Shown here piece after piece: positions 8,580 through 17,567 of a DNA stretch of 64,000 nucleotides. The position numbers and the translations under genes were made by a program. Every line of letters begins with the position of its first letter. The first letter of the stretch is position 1. Source of the DNA: Oceanimonas pelagia (GTDB lineage Bacteria; Pseudomonadota; Gammaproteobacteria; Enterobacterales; Aeromonadaceae); contig NZ_CP118224.1 in NCBI RefSeq assembly GCF_030849025.1, positions 3,456,501 to 3,520,500 of the forward strand, written 5' to 3'. The notes beneath the pieces are model-generated. The model saw only the letters and a list, made by a program, of their open reading frames with translations, made no database searches and was not told where the DNA came from.

Positions 8580-10716
8580 GATAAATAGTGTCTGGGATGT
8601 GAGTAATATTGATGGGCTAAGTGATGGCCTTTATCGCTTGCTGGCAAGTTATAAAGAAGATGGCGTGTTGATACTATTTGACTTGGCAGAAAGTATTAGT
8701 TTGAAAAAACCGATTTCTGTTGATTTCGAGGTCTTTTTGAGCGGAGTTGAAAAGAAGGATATTAAGCCATCTTCTTTTACTCTTCCCTTTTATCTTCTGT
8801 TAAGTGACGGTGATATACCGAGCGAATATATTAAGAGAAGGGATGATCAATTCGAATTAATTGAGGGGTTAGTGAATAAACCTTATTTTTTATTCGAAGT
8901 GGCGGTTATTCAACGCTGTAAAATAATACCAGCCCATGCCAAGAGTAAAGGGACTTATGTTCAAAAACTTTATCGTATACTTAACCAATACTGGCGATAT
9001 GGCCAGGATGTGAATGGATTACTGCCAGCATATAAGAACTCTGGTGGCCCGGGAGAGCCTCGTTTGGCAGGGTTGAAAAAACGCGGTGCACCAATGCAGC
9101 TATCAACTCCTGGAATGATTACAGCATCAGGAAAAAATGCCACAGAAGAAGACAAGCAAAAGTTTCTTAAGGCTATTAAAAAATACGCATTGAAGGGACG
9201 CTCAATGGCTATAAGCCATATTTATAAAAAAATGCTGAATGAGTTCTACGCTGACGAAATACTACAAGCAGAGAAAGATGCAAGATCTCCACTAGTGCCG
9301 AGCTTGAGATCATTTAGATACTGGGTGAAAAAGCTTATTCCTGAATCAGAATTTATCAAAAAAAGCACAAGTAGTGGAGACTTTGATAGAAATAAACGCG
9401 GCCTTCGAGGCTCCACCACAGATCACGCTGAAGTTCCTGGAAGTTACTTCGAGTTGGATGCCACAGTCCTTGATGTTCATATTGTATCAGAATTTAACAG
9501 GAATCATGTTATTGGGCGACCAACTTTATATTATGTCATTGACAAAGTCAGCCGTATGATTGTAGGCCTTCATGTTTCAATGGAGTATGCATCATGGAAA
9601 GCTGGTCGTCAGGCTTTAGTTAATAGTTTTTCTTCAAAGAAATATTTTTGTGCACGTTATGGTATTGAAATTGAAGATGAAGACTGGCCTTGTCGGCATA
9701 TACCACAGCGCCTGTTATGTGATCGTGGTGAGTTTATATGTAAAGATGCCGAGGAGCGTGCTGTTCCATTGATTGGTCATTTGAGCTTTGCGCCACCATA
9801 TAGAGCTGAAAAAAAAGGAGTGGTAGAGCATAGGTTTCATATTCTTAATGAAAACCTAATTCACGATCTGATGGGTACGACTAGAGGAACAAACTACATT
9901 CGAGGTGATAAAGATCCACGAATGGATGCAGTGTTTACTCTGAAAGAAGTGACTCAGATGATTATTGAAGATGTGCTCGTACAAAACAGCAAAGCTCTTG
10001 ATGCGCTGGCATCTCAAACTACTTTGCTGATCGAATCTCAGCTTAGTCCTACACCTCTCAACTACTGGAATGTTTATCTTAACAAACATTTACATGCATT
10101 GAGTAAAGCTGATGAAGCTGAGATAAGAGCAAAATTGTTGCCTGTAGAGTATGTCTCAATGACAAGTAAAGGAATCAGACTCAATGATGATATGTACTAC
10201 GAGTGTGATAGACCTGAGTTTGAAGACTGGAAAACAATTGCAAGGAATTACGGCCGCTCGAAAATGGAAGCACTCATTGATAGTGATAACTCTTCATTCA
10301 TTTTTGTCCGACTACAGCCTTTAGAGGGCTTTACTCGATGTAAATTAATGAAAAGATCATCGATTTTCGAAGAGCGCCACAAAGCAGACGTTTTGTACTT
10401 TAAAGACTGGAAAAAGCTTGAGCAAGGTAAGCCTCAAGTATCAACTCGAACTGTTGAAGCTCATGCCAGAAGAAAATCAATAGTTGAGGCCGCAAAGCAA
10501 GAAGTAAATGAGTTGCCTAAGCTAGGTAAAAAGAGTGACAAGATTAAAGGGATGAAAGACAGAAGAAGGGAGTATGTAAGTAATGCCAGAGTCGAAGAGA
10601 AAATCGATCACGATGATTATTTGACATCTGCTGATGACTCAATTTCTCGTATTTCAGAAGAACGTAAAGAGAAAGTAATATCTATACTTAAGCGGAAAAA
10701 GGATTCCGATAAATGA
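8569..10716 (+). CDS. tnsB: TnsB DDE transposase
   Basis: A 715-residue DDE-family transposase that binds the end repeats and performs the 3' cuts and strand transfer. The RNase H-like core shows D297 (FELDATVLD), D385 (LLCDRGEF) and E420 (KKGVVEHRF). The spacings of 88 and 35 residues are identical to those of Tn7 TnsB (D273, D361, E396). An N-terminal DNA-binding region precedes the core and a basic C-terminal tail follows it. The ATG at 8569 is preferred over 8551 because AGGAG sits ten bases upstream of it. It overlaps tnsA and is followed by tnsC with an ATGA overlap. Confidence 0.96.
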   Translation: MQVEINSVWDVSNIDGLSDGLYRLLASYKEDGVLILFDLAESISLKKPISVDFEVFLSGVEKKDIKPSSFTLPFYLLLSDGDIPSEYIKRRDDQFELIEGLVNKPYFLFEVAVIQRCKIIPAHAKSKGTYVQKLYRILNQYWRYGQDVNGLLPAYKNSGGPGEPRLAGLKKRGAPMQLSTPGMITASGKNATEEDKQKFLKAIKKYALKGRSMAISHIYKKMLNEFYADEILQAEKDARSPLVPSLRSFRYWVKKLIPESEFIKKSTSSGDFDRNKRGLRGSTTDHAEVPGSYFELDATVLDVHIVSEFNRNHVIGRPTLYYVIDKVSRMIVGLHVSMEYASWKAGRQALVNSFSSKKYFCARYGIEIEDEDWPCRHIPQRLLCDRGEFICKDAEERAVPLIGHLSFAPPYRAEKKGVVEHRFHILNENLIHDLMGTTRGTNYIRGDKDPRMDAVFTLKEVTQMIIEDVLVQNSKALDALASQTTLLIESQLSPTPLNYWNVYLNKHLHALSKADEAEIRAKLLPVEYVSMTSKGIRLNDDMYYECDRPEFEDWKTIARNYGRSKMEALIDSDNSSFIFVRLQPLEGFTRCKLMKRSSIFEERHKADVLYFKDWKKLEQGKPQVSTRTVEAHARRKSIVEAAKQEVNELPKLGKKSDKIKGMKDRRREYVSNARVEEKIDHDDYLTSADDSISRISEERKEKVISILKRKKDSDK

Positions 10717-12155
10717 GACATGAAGAAGCGAAGTACAATAAGGCTATACTTCCTGAGCATTGTGGTAATCCATTAATAGAAGCGTTGCCAGTTAAGCTGT
10801 GTGACGAAGATTTAGTTGACGAGCTGAGCTATTACCCACCGTATTCTTCAGATGAAATGAAGCTGGAGCCTTCCCACAGAGTGGAGTATCTAACCAGACT
10901 GAAGGCTCTAAGGCAGCCACTACCAATATACTTTGATTGTTTCAGGGCAATTGAAATTGCTATCAAGGAGGGTTATTCAGCAAAAAATCCTTTGTCACCT
11001 ACGACAATGAATTATTTGCATTACCCTGTTGGTGAGCGTACAGAAGTTGAACCTAGAACTGGTTATTTTCAGGCCAAGGGTTGTGGTATAACTATAATCG
11101 GAGAAAGCGGTGTAGGAAAAACCTGCATGCTGGAGCAAATCCTTAGTCATTTTCCCGATACCATCACACACTCTCGGTATAGTGGAGTGCCAATTCCTCT
11201 TCGTCAGGTAGTATGGATTAAAGTAGACTGCCCTGAAGATTCCAGTATTAGAGCTTTGTGCCACAAGATTCTCACAGAGCTGGATATTAAAATGGGTTTG
11301 GAGCCCACAGCAAAACAAAGAACAATTCCTTCCTTGATAGAGCAGATCGAAGCGCGTATAAAATCCTGCTTTCTGGGAGTTCTTGTTATAGATGAGATGC
11401 AAAATCTTAACCTGGCTAAAACAGGTGGTGCTGATCGACTTCTCGGTTTTATCCACAATTTGGTCAATAATCTTGGCATTCCAATAGTTTTTTGTGCAAA
11501 CCCTCCTTTTAATCAACTTCTTAGCAAAACATTAAAAACAGCAAGGCGAGCTGAGAGTAATGGGTATTTTGATTTTGAATTGATGGAAAATGATGAGGTA
11601 TGGGATATCTTTGTTGAACGATTATGGAGATACCAATGGGTTAATGTTAAAGCTCCGCTATCCCAAGAATTGAATAATACACTTTATGATTTATCAATAG
11701 GCAATATGGATTTAGCTGTCAGGATCTTTCGTGAAGCTCAGCGATATATTATTGGTGCTGAAGATGAAAGGATCACTCCAGAAGTACTTAGGCACGCATC
11801 AAGTATTGCCATAAGGGCTTCAAAAGGCATTACAGATGAGATAAAAAGGGAGCGTGCCATTTCACTTCTTAAACGAAAGAAGAAAGAACCTAGCACTACT
11901 TTAGAAAAGTCACCTTCAGATGAAAAAGTGTTATTGGTTCACTCAGGAAATCAGAAAACCATCCCAGGAGACCTAACCAGGCCACACCACCCTGAATTCT
12001 CGTCTAAAATTAACCAGTTGCAGAATACAGAAGATCTCTACCCTCTTATTGGCGATATGGATTTGATTCAACGAGCTGCGACTCAAGATGATCCCCTGGA
12101 GCTGTTAAGGGCCAAGAACATACTCTGTGAAGACCCATTAGAGAAATTTGCCTAG
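10713..12155 (+). CDS. tnsC: TnsC AAA+ regulator ATPase
   Basis: A 480-residue AAA+ ATPase that links the target-selecting TniQ/TnsD protein to the TnsAB transposase and mediates target immunity. Walker A is GESGVGKT (residues 130-137) and Walker B is VLVIDEMQ (D227, E228), followed by a sensor-like asparagine in FCANPPF. It is somewhat shorter than Tn7 TnsC (about 555). The start overlaps the tnsB stop (ATGA), showing coupled translation. The lysine- and serine-rich C-terminal tail may bind TnsA/TnsB. The gene is AT-rich like tnsA and tnsB. Confidence 0.95.
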   Translation: MRHEEAKYNKAILPEHCGNPLIEALPVKLCDEDLVDELSYYPPYSSDEMKLEPSHRVEYLTRLKALRQPLPIYFDCFRAIEIAIKEGYSAKNPLSPTTMNYLHYPVGERTEVEPRTGYFQAKGCGITIIGESGVGKTCMLEQILSHFPDTITHSRYSGVPIPLRQVVWIKVDCPEDSSIRALCHKILTELDIKMGLEPTAKQRTIPSLIEQIEARIKSCFLGVLVIDEMQNLNLAKTGGADRLLGFIHNLVNNLGIPIVFCANPPFNQLLSKTLKTARRAESNGYFDFELMENDEVWDIFVERLWRYQWVNVKAPLSQELNNTLYDLSIGNMDLAVRIFREAQRYIIGAEDERITPEVLRHASSIAIRASKGITDEIKRERAISLLKRKKKEPSTTLEKSPSDEKVLLVHSGNQKTIPGDLTRPHHPEFSSKINQLQNTEDLYPLIGDMDLIQRAATQDDPLELLRAKNILCEDPLEKFA

Positions 12156-12168
12156 CTGTGGTGGTGTA

Positions 12169-13581
12169 ATGAGGGTTCCAAAGCCTTTCCCGGATGAACT
12201 CGTGCTTAGCCGCTTGATACGATACGTGACAATGTTCGGTATGCATATAGGTGATTTTTCGGAAAAGGCTTTTGGAAGCAAGAGAGCCTCGGTACACCCT
12301 TTCCTGCCAGCAGGTATTGAGCAGCTTGCCACTCTGATTGGTGAGAATAAAGACGATATTGTTAATGAACAGACGCTGGCCCCGCTGTTTTGCCTGTTTA
12401 TGCCCAGGTATGCCGCTCAGTTAAGGCGCGTGATGCTGGCCCGCGAGGGAGCCAAGGCCGTCAGATACAGCCAGCTTGCTTCCTTTGGCTCTGGAGAAAC
12501 ACTGTGTTTGAAATGGTGTCCACTCTGTGCTGGTAATGAGTTACAGCAGCTGGGGGTGGCCTATTGGCACAGGAGCCATCAAATCCCAGGAATAACAGCC
12601 TGCCCGTTTCACCCTGTGTTGCTTCATAGAATGCCTCTGTTACGAAGGCAACGAGTGATGGCAGGATGCCTGCCTAAGTATACCGATAGACATACTTCGG
12701 CAGCTCCCTTAGAGACGAGAGTTGCTCGGTTTGCTTACGAACTGTTGCAGCTGATCACTTGCGAAAGCTGCCAGTTGAGTGTGGCCTCGGGATACAGATT
12801 AAGGTTGGCAGAGCTGGGATTCATAACAAAGCGTGGCTGCGTGCGGCGTGAAGGAGTCATTAAGGCTTTTATCGCTGCTGCAGAGGAGTACCGCGCTGCT
12901 GTCGATACGGTACTTCCTCGTCATGCCCAAGACTATCGCTATGTCTCACAGTTACTGGAGCCAGAGAGTAATCGTCACCCATTTCGGCATCTGCTTTTCT
13001 CCAGCTGGCTTTATCGTCAGCCGCAAGACATGCTCGACTACGCCGTACCTTCGTTAAGCATTTCTGCCGGTAACAAACGCGATAAGCCCCGCACATCCTC
13101 AAACGTTGAGCGTAAGTGCCTGAGGTTGCTAAAAGAAAACCGCTCAATGGCTGAAGTGTCTCGTATCACCGGCAAAAGCCGCTGCTACCTGAAGCGGCTG
13201 GCCCAACTCCATGATATTCCGATCACGACCAGGCCCAGAACGCTTACCGAGGAGTGCAAACAGCGCATTCTGCGCTTTGCCCAAGCAGGTGTGCACAGAA
13301 GCGCCATCTCGAAGCGTTGCGGGATTGGAATTGGCTCGGTGGAACAGGTTATTTCCAGCACACCCGGCCTGGTGGAACGACGCAAGCTGTGCCATTGGGA
13401 ATCCATGCGCCGGCGTTGCAGGGTGCAGATCATCAGATATCGCAACGCTCACCCCAAAGCACATAGAAAAGACTACAAAAGCCGGTGCAACGCCGCTTTT
13501 TTCTGGTTGTACCTCAATGATCGCCTCTGGCTACAGGCTGTACTTCCCGAGCCTGTAAAGCCCGCCGGGCGCTATGCCTGA
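12169..13581 (+). CDS. tnsD: TnsD/TniQ target-site selector
   Basis: A 470-residue TnsD-type TniQ protein. The N-terminal TniQ domain (PFPDELVLSRLIRY) carries a CCCH zinc knuckle (C117, C120, C145, H148) with the family's YWHRSHQIPG between. The C-terminal half has helix-turn-helix segments (AEVSRITGKSRCYLKRLA; RSAISKRCGIGIGSVEQ) and the TnsD-type ending FFWLYLNDRLWLQ. In Tn7, TnsD binds the 3' end of glmS; here the element sits at yhiN, so this protein probably reads the yhiN 3' end. A TTG at 12148 is in frame, but the ATG at 12169 begins the conserved part. Its base composition is less AT-rich than tnsABC. Confidence 0.9.
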   Translation: MRVPKPFPDELVLSRLIRYVTMFGMHIGDFSEKAFGSKRASVHPFLPAGIEQLATLIGENKDDIVNEQTLAPLFCLFMPRYAAQLRRVMLAREGAKAVRYSQLASFGSGETLCLKWCPLCAGNELQQLGVAYWHRSHQIPGITACPFHPVLLHRMPLLRRQRVMAGCLPKYTDRHTSAAPLETRVARFAYELLQLITCESCQLSVASGYRLRLAELGFITKRGCVRREGVIKAFIAAAEEYRAAVDTVLPRHAQDYRYVSQLLEPESNRHPFRHLLFSSWLYRQPQDMLDYAVPSLSISAGNKRDKPRTSSNVERKCLRLLKENRSMAEVSRITGKSRCYLKRLAQLHDIPITTRPRTLTEECKQRILRFAQAGVHRSAISKRCGIGIGSVEQVISSTPGLVERRKLCHWESMRRRCRVQIIRYRNAHPKAHRKDYKSRCNAAFFWLYLNDRLWLQAVLPEPVKPAGRYA

Positions 13582-13819
13582 ACCCTTCTCCTTCTGACCG
13601 CCTTGTTTGTCGCAGGACAGGCTGGGATTTAAGTCTGTAATTCAGCTACTGCAAAATAAAAGTTGACAGATCGGTTCCCTATGAACCAGTATACATACAC
13701 CGACCTATCTCGTAGCGTTCCTACTGTATTTTTTTGGGTTGGGTTCATGAGGTAGCGACAGGTGGCAGCCTGTCGCTGCATTCAAAACTAAACGTGAGGT
13801 AGTCACAGAGGAGATTTGA
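13582..13819. other. intergenic region between tnsD and cargo, with hairpin
   Basis: This 238-bp stretch separates the transposition genes from the defence cargo. It contains a perfect 9-bp inverted repeat, AGCGACAGG (13754-13762) and CCTGTCGCT (13769-13777), with a 6-base loop and no U-tract, so it may be an operator or an RNA structure. A TTGACA at 13663 and TATACA at 13690 are present but 21 bp apart, too far for a standard promoter. GAGGAG precedes the next start. Confidence 0.45.
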
Positions 13820-14236
13820 ATGAAGCAAGCATATCAAACAAACGCAGCCCCGCAAGGCATCAGAGTAGTGAAGCGTATCCATCTGATCCAAGCCATAAAG
13901 CCCACAGATGCCGGTGTTCCGCAGCATAGCAACACTGCGGGTCCAGAGCAGTGTGCAAAGCGTGAGAGATCTGTTTTCCCAGTGCCTGGCAAGATGAAGA
14001 CCAGTGACGACGTTTTTTTCTGTGCCGTAGAGCGGGTTTTAACACTGTTTAATAAGTACCATCGCAAGAACCAAAAAAAAGTCACGAACACAGTTAAGAG
14101 CTGGTTTGAGCAGGAGGCTCTGCGTGTTGGCTGGGGAGAAGCGATCTTCTTACCTGATACTCAGACGGGCCGAAGTGCTGGATGCATGCTGCGTGTTCCG
14201 ATGAAGAAAGGATCGAGTCATGTCACCAACCACTAA
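13820..14236 (+). CDS. 138-aa protein of unknown function, first gene of restriction operon
   Basis: Not recognised. It has a clear GAGGAG ribosome site, and its 3' end overlaps the start of the next gene by 17 bases, so it is translationally coupled to the half-HsdS. The first 45 residues are polar and of low complexity; from about residue 60 there is a compact region (DDVFFCAVERVLTLFNKYHR ... VKSWFEQEALRVGWGEAIFL) that reads as helical with several aromatic residues. No membrane segment or catalytic motif is visible. Its position suggests an accessory or regulatory role for the restriction-modification complex, which is inference. Confidence 0.65.
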   Translation: MKQAYQTNAAPQGIRVVKRIHLIQAIKPTDAGVPQHSNTAGPEQCAKRERSVFPVPGKMKTSDDVFFCAVERVLTLFNKYHRKNQKKVTNTVKSWFEQEALRVGWGEAIFLPDTQTGRSAGCMLRVPMKKGSSHVTNH

Positions 14237-14858
14237 TCTCACAGCACTTGAGGATATTGCTGATATTCGAACCGGGTTTACCTTTCGGGAAAAAATTGAA
14301 GAGGTATCCGTAAGCGAAGGTACGGCTCATGTGGCTCAGATCAAGGATGTACGGGGCGTGTGGGAAGAGACGAGCTCGTCTCTGATACAAGCCCATCAGC
14401 TGCCGCTGATTCGGTGGGAAGGCAAGGATAAGGCGTTTGTGGCTCCCGGAGCTGTGTTGTTGCCTTCCAGAGGCACCAAGGGAGGATACTTTCGTGCCTC
14501 TTGTCTGGTGCCTGATGACGCTGCCTCGCTGCCCACTGTCGTGAGTAGCCAGTTTCTGGTCATCACCCCGAAAGAGGGAGTGCTACCTGAGTTTTTGTGC
14601 TGGTCGCTCAATCGTCCGGCAATGCAATACTGGCTGTCAGAAGGGGCAGGGAGCCAGGGCACCAACCTTGTGATGTTGAGTACCAAGTTGGCAAAAGAGA
14701 TAAAACTGGAGATGCCCTCTCTGGTTACTCAACAGAAAATTCTTCGCTTAAACCAGCTTTGGGAGCAGGAACAACAGCTGACCCAAGCCTTGTTAAAAAA
14801 TCGAGAAGACATGCTGCAAGGCATGTTTCAGCAACTGCTTCAGGAGAAAAATGTATGA
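14220..14858 (+). CDS. half-length HsdS-like specificity protein (single target recognition domain)
   Basis: A 212-residue protein with one HsdS-type target recognition domain (residues 8-165, ending LSTKLAKEIKLEMPSLVTQQ) followed by one long conserved helix (QKILRLNQLWEQEQQLTQALL...). Full HsdS proteins have two of each, so this is a half subunit and not simply truncated: it has its own AAAGGA ribosome site and couples to hsdM through an ATGA overlap. Half-S proteins can dimerise to read a palindrome. It could form an alternative methyltransferase specificity with HsdM or modulate the complex; this is inference. Confidence 0.8.
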   Translation: MSPTTNLTALEDIADIRTGFTFREKIEEVSVSEGTAHVAQIKDVRGVWEETSSSLIQAHQLPLIRWEGKDKAFVAPGAVLLPSRGTKGGYFRASCLVPDDAASLPTVVSSQFLVITPKEGVLPEFLCWSLNRPAMQYWLSEGAGSQGTNLVMLSTKLAKEIKLEMPSLVTQQKILRLNQLWEQEQQLTQALLKNREDMLQGMFQQLLQEKNV

Positions 14859-16378
14859 ACGACAAAATCAACCAGGAACAAATCAACAAGGCGTTGTGGA
14901 ACGCCTGCGATACCTTTCGTGGCACCATCAGTGCCGACACCTACAAGGATTTCATCCTGACCATGCTGTTCCTCAAGTACATCTCGGATGTATGGCAGGA
15001 TCACTACGATGGCTATAAGGCCGAGTATGGCGACGAGCCGGAACTCATTGAAGAGATGATGAAGAACGAGCGCTTTGTGCTGCCCCGCGACGCCAGTTTT
15101 TATGCTCTGTATGAGCACCGCCACGAGCCCGGCAACGGCGAGCGCATTGATCAGGCCCTGCACGCCATTGAGGAAGCCAACGGCACCAAGCTGAAAGATG
15201 CCGGCAAGAGTGTGTTTCAGGATATCTCCTTTAACACCGACCGGCTGGGGGAAGAAAAGCAGAAGAACAGTATTCTGCGCCATCTGCTGGAAGACTTTGC
15301 CAAACCCGAGCTGAACCTCAAGCCCAGCCGGGTGGGCGGCCTGGATGTGATCGGCAACGCCTATGAATATCTGATCAAGAACTTTGCCGCCAGCGGCGGT
15401 CAGAAGGCCGGTGAGTTCTATACCCCGCCCGAGGTGAGTGATCTAATCGCCGCTCTGCTCGACCCGCAGCCCGGCGACACCATCTGCGACCCGGCCTGCG
15501 GCTCTGGCTCGCTGCTGATGAAGTGCGGTCGTAAAATCGAGGCCAATCATAACAGCCGCCATTATGCCCTGTACGGGCAGGAAGCCATTGGCTCCACCTG
15601 GTCACTGGCCAAAATGAACATGTTTCTGCACGGCGAAGACAATCACAAAATCGAGTGGGGCGACACCATTCGCAACCCCAAGCTGCTGGACAAGAACGGC
15701 GACCTCATGCTGTTTGATGTGGTCACCGCCAACCCGCCGTTTTCTCTCGACAAATGGGGTCACGACGAAGCTGAGAACGATACATTCGGTCGTTTTCGCC
15801 GCGGTGTGCCGCCCAAAACCAAGGGTGACTACGCTTTTATTTCGCACATGATAGAAACTTTGAAACCCGGCTCTGGCCGCATGGGCGTAGTGGTGCCCCA
15901 TGGTGTGCTGTTCCGTGGCTCCAGTGAGGGCAAAATCCGCAAGCAGCTGATTGAAGAAAACCTGCTGGATGCGGTGATCGGCCTGCCGGAAAAACTGTTT
16001 TACGGCACCGGCATTCCCGCCGCCATTCTGATCTTCAAAAAGCAGAAAGTGGACGACAAGGTGCTGTTTATCGACGCCAGCCGCGAGTTCAAATCTGGCA
16101 AGAACCAGAACCAGCTCACCGAAGAAAACATCGCCAAGATCGTGGCCACCTATCAGAACGGCGATAACGTGGATAAGTACGCTTACCTCGCCAGCCTGGA
16201 AGAGATCCGCGAGAACGATTACAACCTCAATATTCCCCGCTATGTGGACACCTTCGAGGAAGAAGAAGAGATCGATCTGCTGGCGGTGCGGGCCGAGCGT
16301 GAGCAGCTCAAGGCCCAGCTGAGCGAGCTGGAAAGCGAGATGGAAAAGTATCTGAAGGAGCTGGGTTATGGTGCCTGA
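14855..16378 (+). CDS. hsdM: type I restriction-modification DNA adenine methyltransferase subunit HsdM
   Basis: A 507-residue N6-adenine methyltransferase. The N-terminal helical domain (INKALWNACDTFRGTISADT) is followed by the catalytic domain with the SAM motif DPACGSGSLL (212-221) and the catalytic motif NPPF (293-296). In type I systems two HsdM pair with one HsdS to methylate, and with HsdR to restrict. The ATG at 14855 overlaps the half-S stop; the longer upstream open frame is not coding. The C-terminal coiled region (EEEEIDLLAVRAEREQLKAQ) is typical. The next gene, hsdS, overlaps by 11 bases. Confidence 0.95.
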   Translation: MNDKINQEQINKALWNACDTFRGTISADTYKDFILTMLFLKYISDVWQDHYDGYKAEYGDEPELIEEMMKNERFVLPRDASFYALYEHRHEPGNGERIDQALHAIEEANGTKLKDAGKSVFQDISFNTDRLGEEKQKNSILRHLLEDFAKPELNLKPSRVGGLDVIGNAYEYLIKNFAASGGQKAGEFYTPPEVSDLIAALLDPQPGDTICDPACGSGSLLMKCGRKIEANHNSRHYALYGQEAIGSTWSLAKMNMFLHGEDNHKIEWGDTIRNPKLLDKNGDLMLFDVVTANPPFSLDKWGHDEAENDTFGRFRRGVPPKTKGDYAFISHMIETLKPGSGRMGVVVPHGVLFRGSSEGKIRKQLIEENLLDAVIGLPEKLFYGTGIPAAILIFKKQKVDDKVLFIDASREFKSGKNQNQLTEENIAKIVATYQNGDNVDKYAYLASLEEIRENDYNLNIPRYVDTFEEEEEIDLLAVRAEREQLKAQLSELESEMEKYLKELGYGA

Positions 16379-17567
16379 GGGTTGGGTAAAAGCAAAGCTT
16401 GGAAAATTAGTCAGCATATCTTCCGGCATCGCTCCGTCTGCACTTTCTTTATCAGAAAATGGAAAGTATCCGTATGTGAAAGTTGAGGATATGAACAACT
16501 GCTCCAAATACCAAGAGAGTAGTAGAACATACTCTGATGATGAGGTTAAGTATATCCCTAAGGGATCAGTAATATTCCCTAAAAGAGGGGCAGCAATTAT
16601 GAACAATAAAGTTCGTATTTCTGCCGTAGATCTCTACTTAGACTCAAATATGATGTCTCTTTATCCAGGGGATGAAATAGATACAGAGTTCTTATATTAC
16701 AGCCTAATCAGAGAGGAACTACATAGGATTGCAGATACATCAACAATCCCTCAAATCAATAACAAGCACATCACGCCATATACTGTGATGCTGCCTTCAC
16801 TTGCCGAACAAAAGAAAATCGCCCAAATCCTGTCTACCTGGGACCAGGCGATCACCACCACGGAGCAACTGCTGGCCAACAGCCGCCAGCAGAAAAAAGC
16901 CCTGATGCAGCAACTGCTGACCGGCAAGCAGCGCCTGCTGGATAAGGATGGGGAGAGGTTTAGTGGGGAGTGGAAAAAAGTAAAGCTTGGATCTGTTGCC
17001 AACATGAACAGCGGTGGAACACCAAAATCTACTATCGGAGAGTATTACGGCGGTGATATTCCTTGGGTTTCTATTTCAGATATGACCAAGCAAGGAAAAT
17101 GGATTGCCTCCACTGAAAAATATCTTACAACTCATGGGTTAGAGAACTCAACAGCTCGAATCTATCCGAAAAACAGTGTTCTTTATGCGATGTATGCATC
17201 AATCGGAGAATGCAGCATAGCTCAGGTACCTTTGAGTTCATCACAAGCAATTTTAGGTATAAGACCTAAAGCTGAACTTGATTTTGAATTTTTGTATTTT
17301 TTCTTGACGTCTTTGAAGGAGAGAATAAAGCTCCAAGGACAGCAAGGTACACAGTCAAATTTAAATGCGAGAATGGTTAAAGACTTTTTGTTGTACTTGC
17401 CATGCATAGAAGAACAACAAAAAATCGCCGCTGTGCTTTCCACCGCCGACCGGGAAATTGACATCCTGCAACAAAAGCTGGATGCCCTCAGACAGGAGAA
17501 AAAGGCGCTGATGCAGCAGTTGCTCACCGGTAAGCGCAGAGTCATTACCGAACAGCCGGAGGCCTGA
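16368..17567 (+). CDS. hsdS: type I restriction-modification specificity subunit HsdS
   Basis: A 399-residue full-length HsdS with two target recognition domains, about residues 5-145 and 200-345. Each is followed by a conserved helical segment ending in the repeated KALMQQLLTGK(Q/R)R. These read the two half-sites of a bipartite target. The two recognition domains are encoded by noticeably AT-rich DNA while the conserved segments are GC-rich, suggesting domain replacement. The start ATG follows AAGGAG inside the end of hsdM; the TGA overlaps the next ATG. Confidence 0.95.
   Translation: MVPEGWVKAKLGKLVSISSGIAPSALSLSENGKYPYVKVEDMNNCSKYQESSRTYSDDEVKYIPKGSVIFPKRGAAIMNNKVRISAVDLYLDSNMMSLYPGDEIDTEFLYYSLIREELHRIADTSTIPQINNKHITPYTVMLPSLAEQKKIAQILSTWDQAITTTEQLLANSRQQKKALMQQLLTGKQRLLDKDGERFSGEWKKVKLGSVANMNSGGTPKSTIGEYYGGDIPWVSISDMTKQGKWIASTEKYLTTHGLENSTARIYPKNSVLYAMYASIGECSIAQVPLSSSQAILGIRPKAELDFEFLYFFLTSLKERIKLQGQQGTQSNLNARMVKDFLLYLPCIEEQQKIAAVLSTADREIDILQQKLDALRQEKKALMQQLLTGKRRVITEQPEA

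Noticed and set aside
12148-12168. TTG 12148 as the tnsD start
   Set aside because: The seven extra residues overlap tnsC and are not part of the conserved TniQ start; the ATG at 12169 fits better.
13663-13695. TTGACA / TATACA as a sigma-70 promoter for the restriction operon
   Set aside because: The spacing of 21 bp is too long; kept only as a note.
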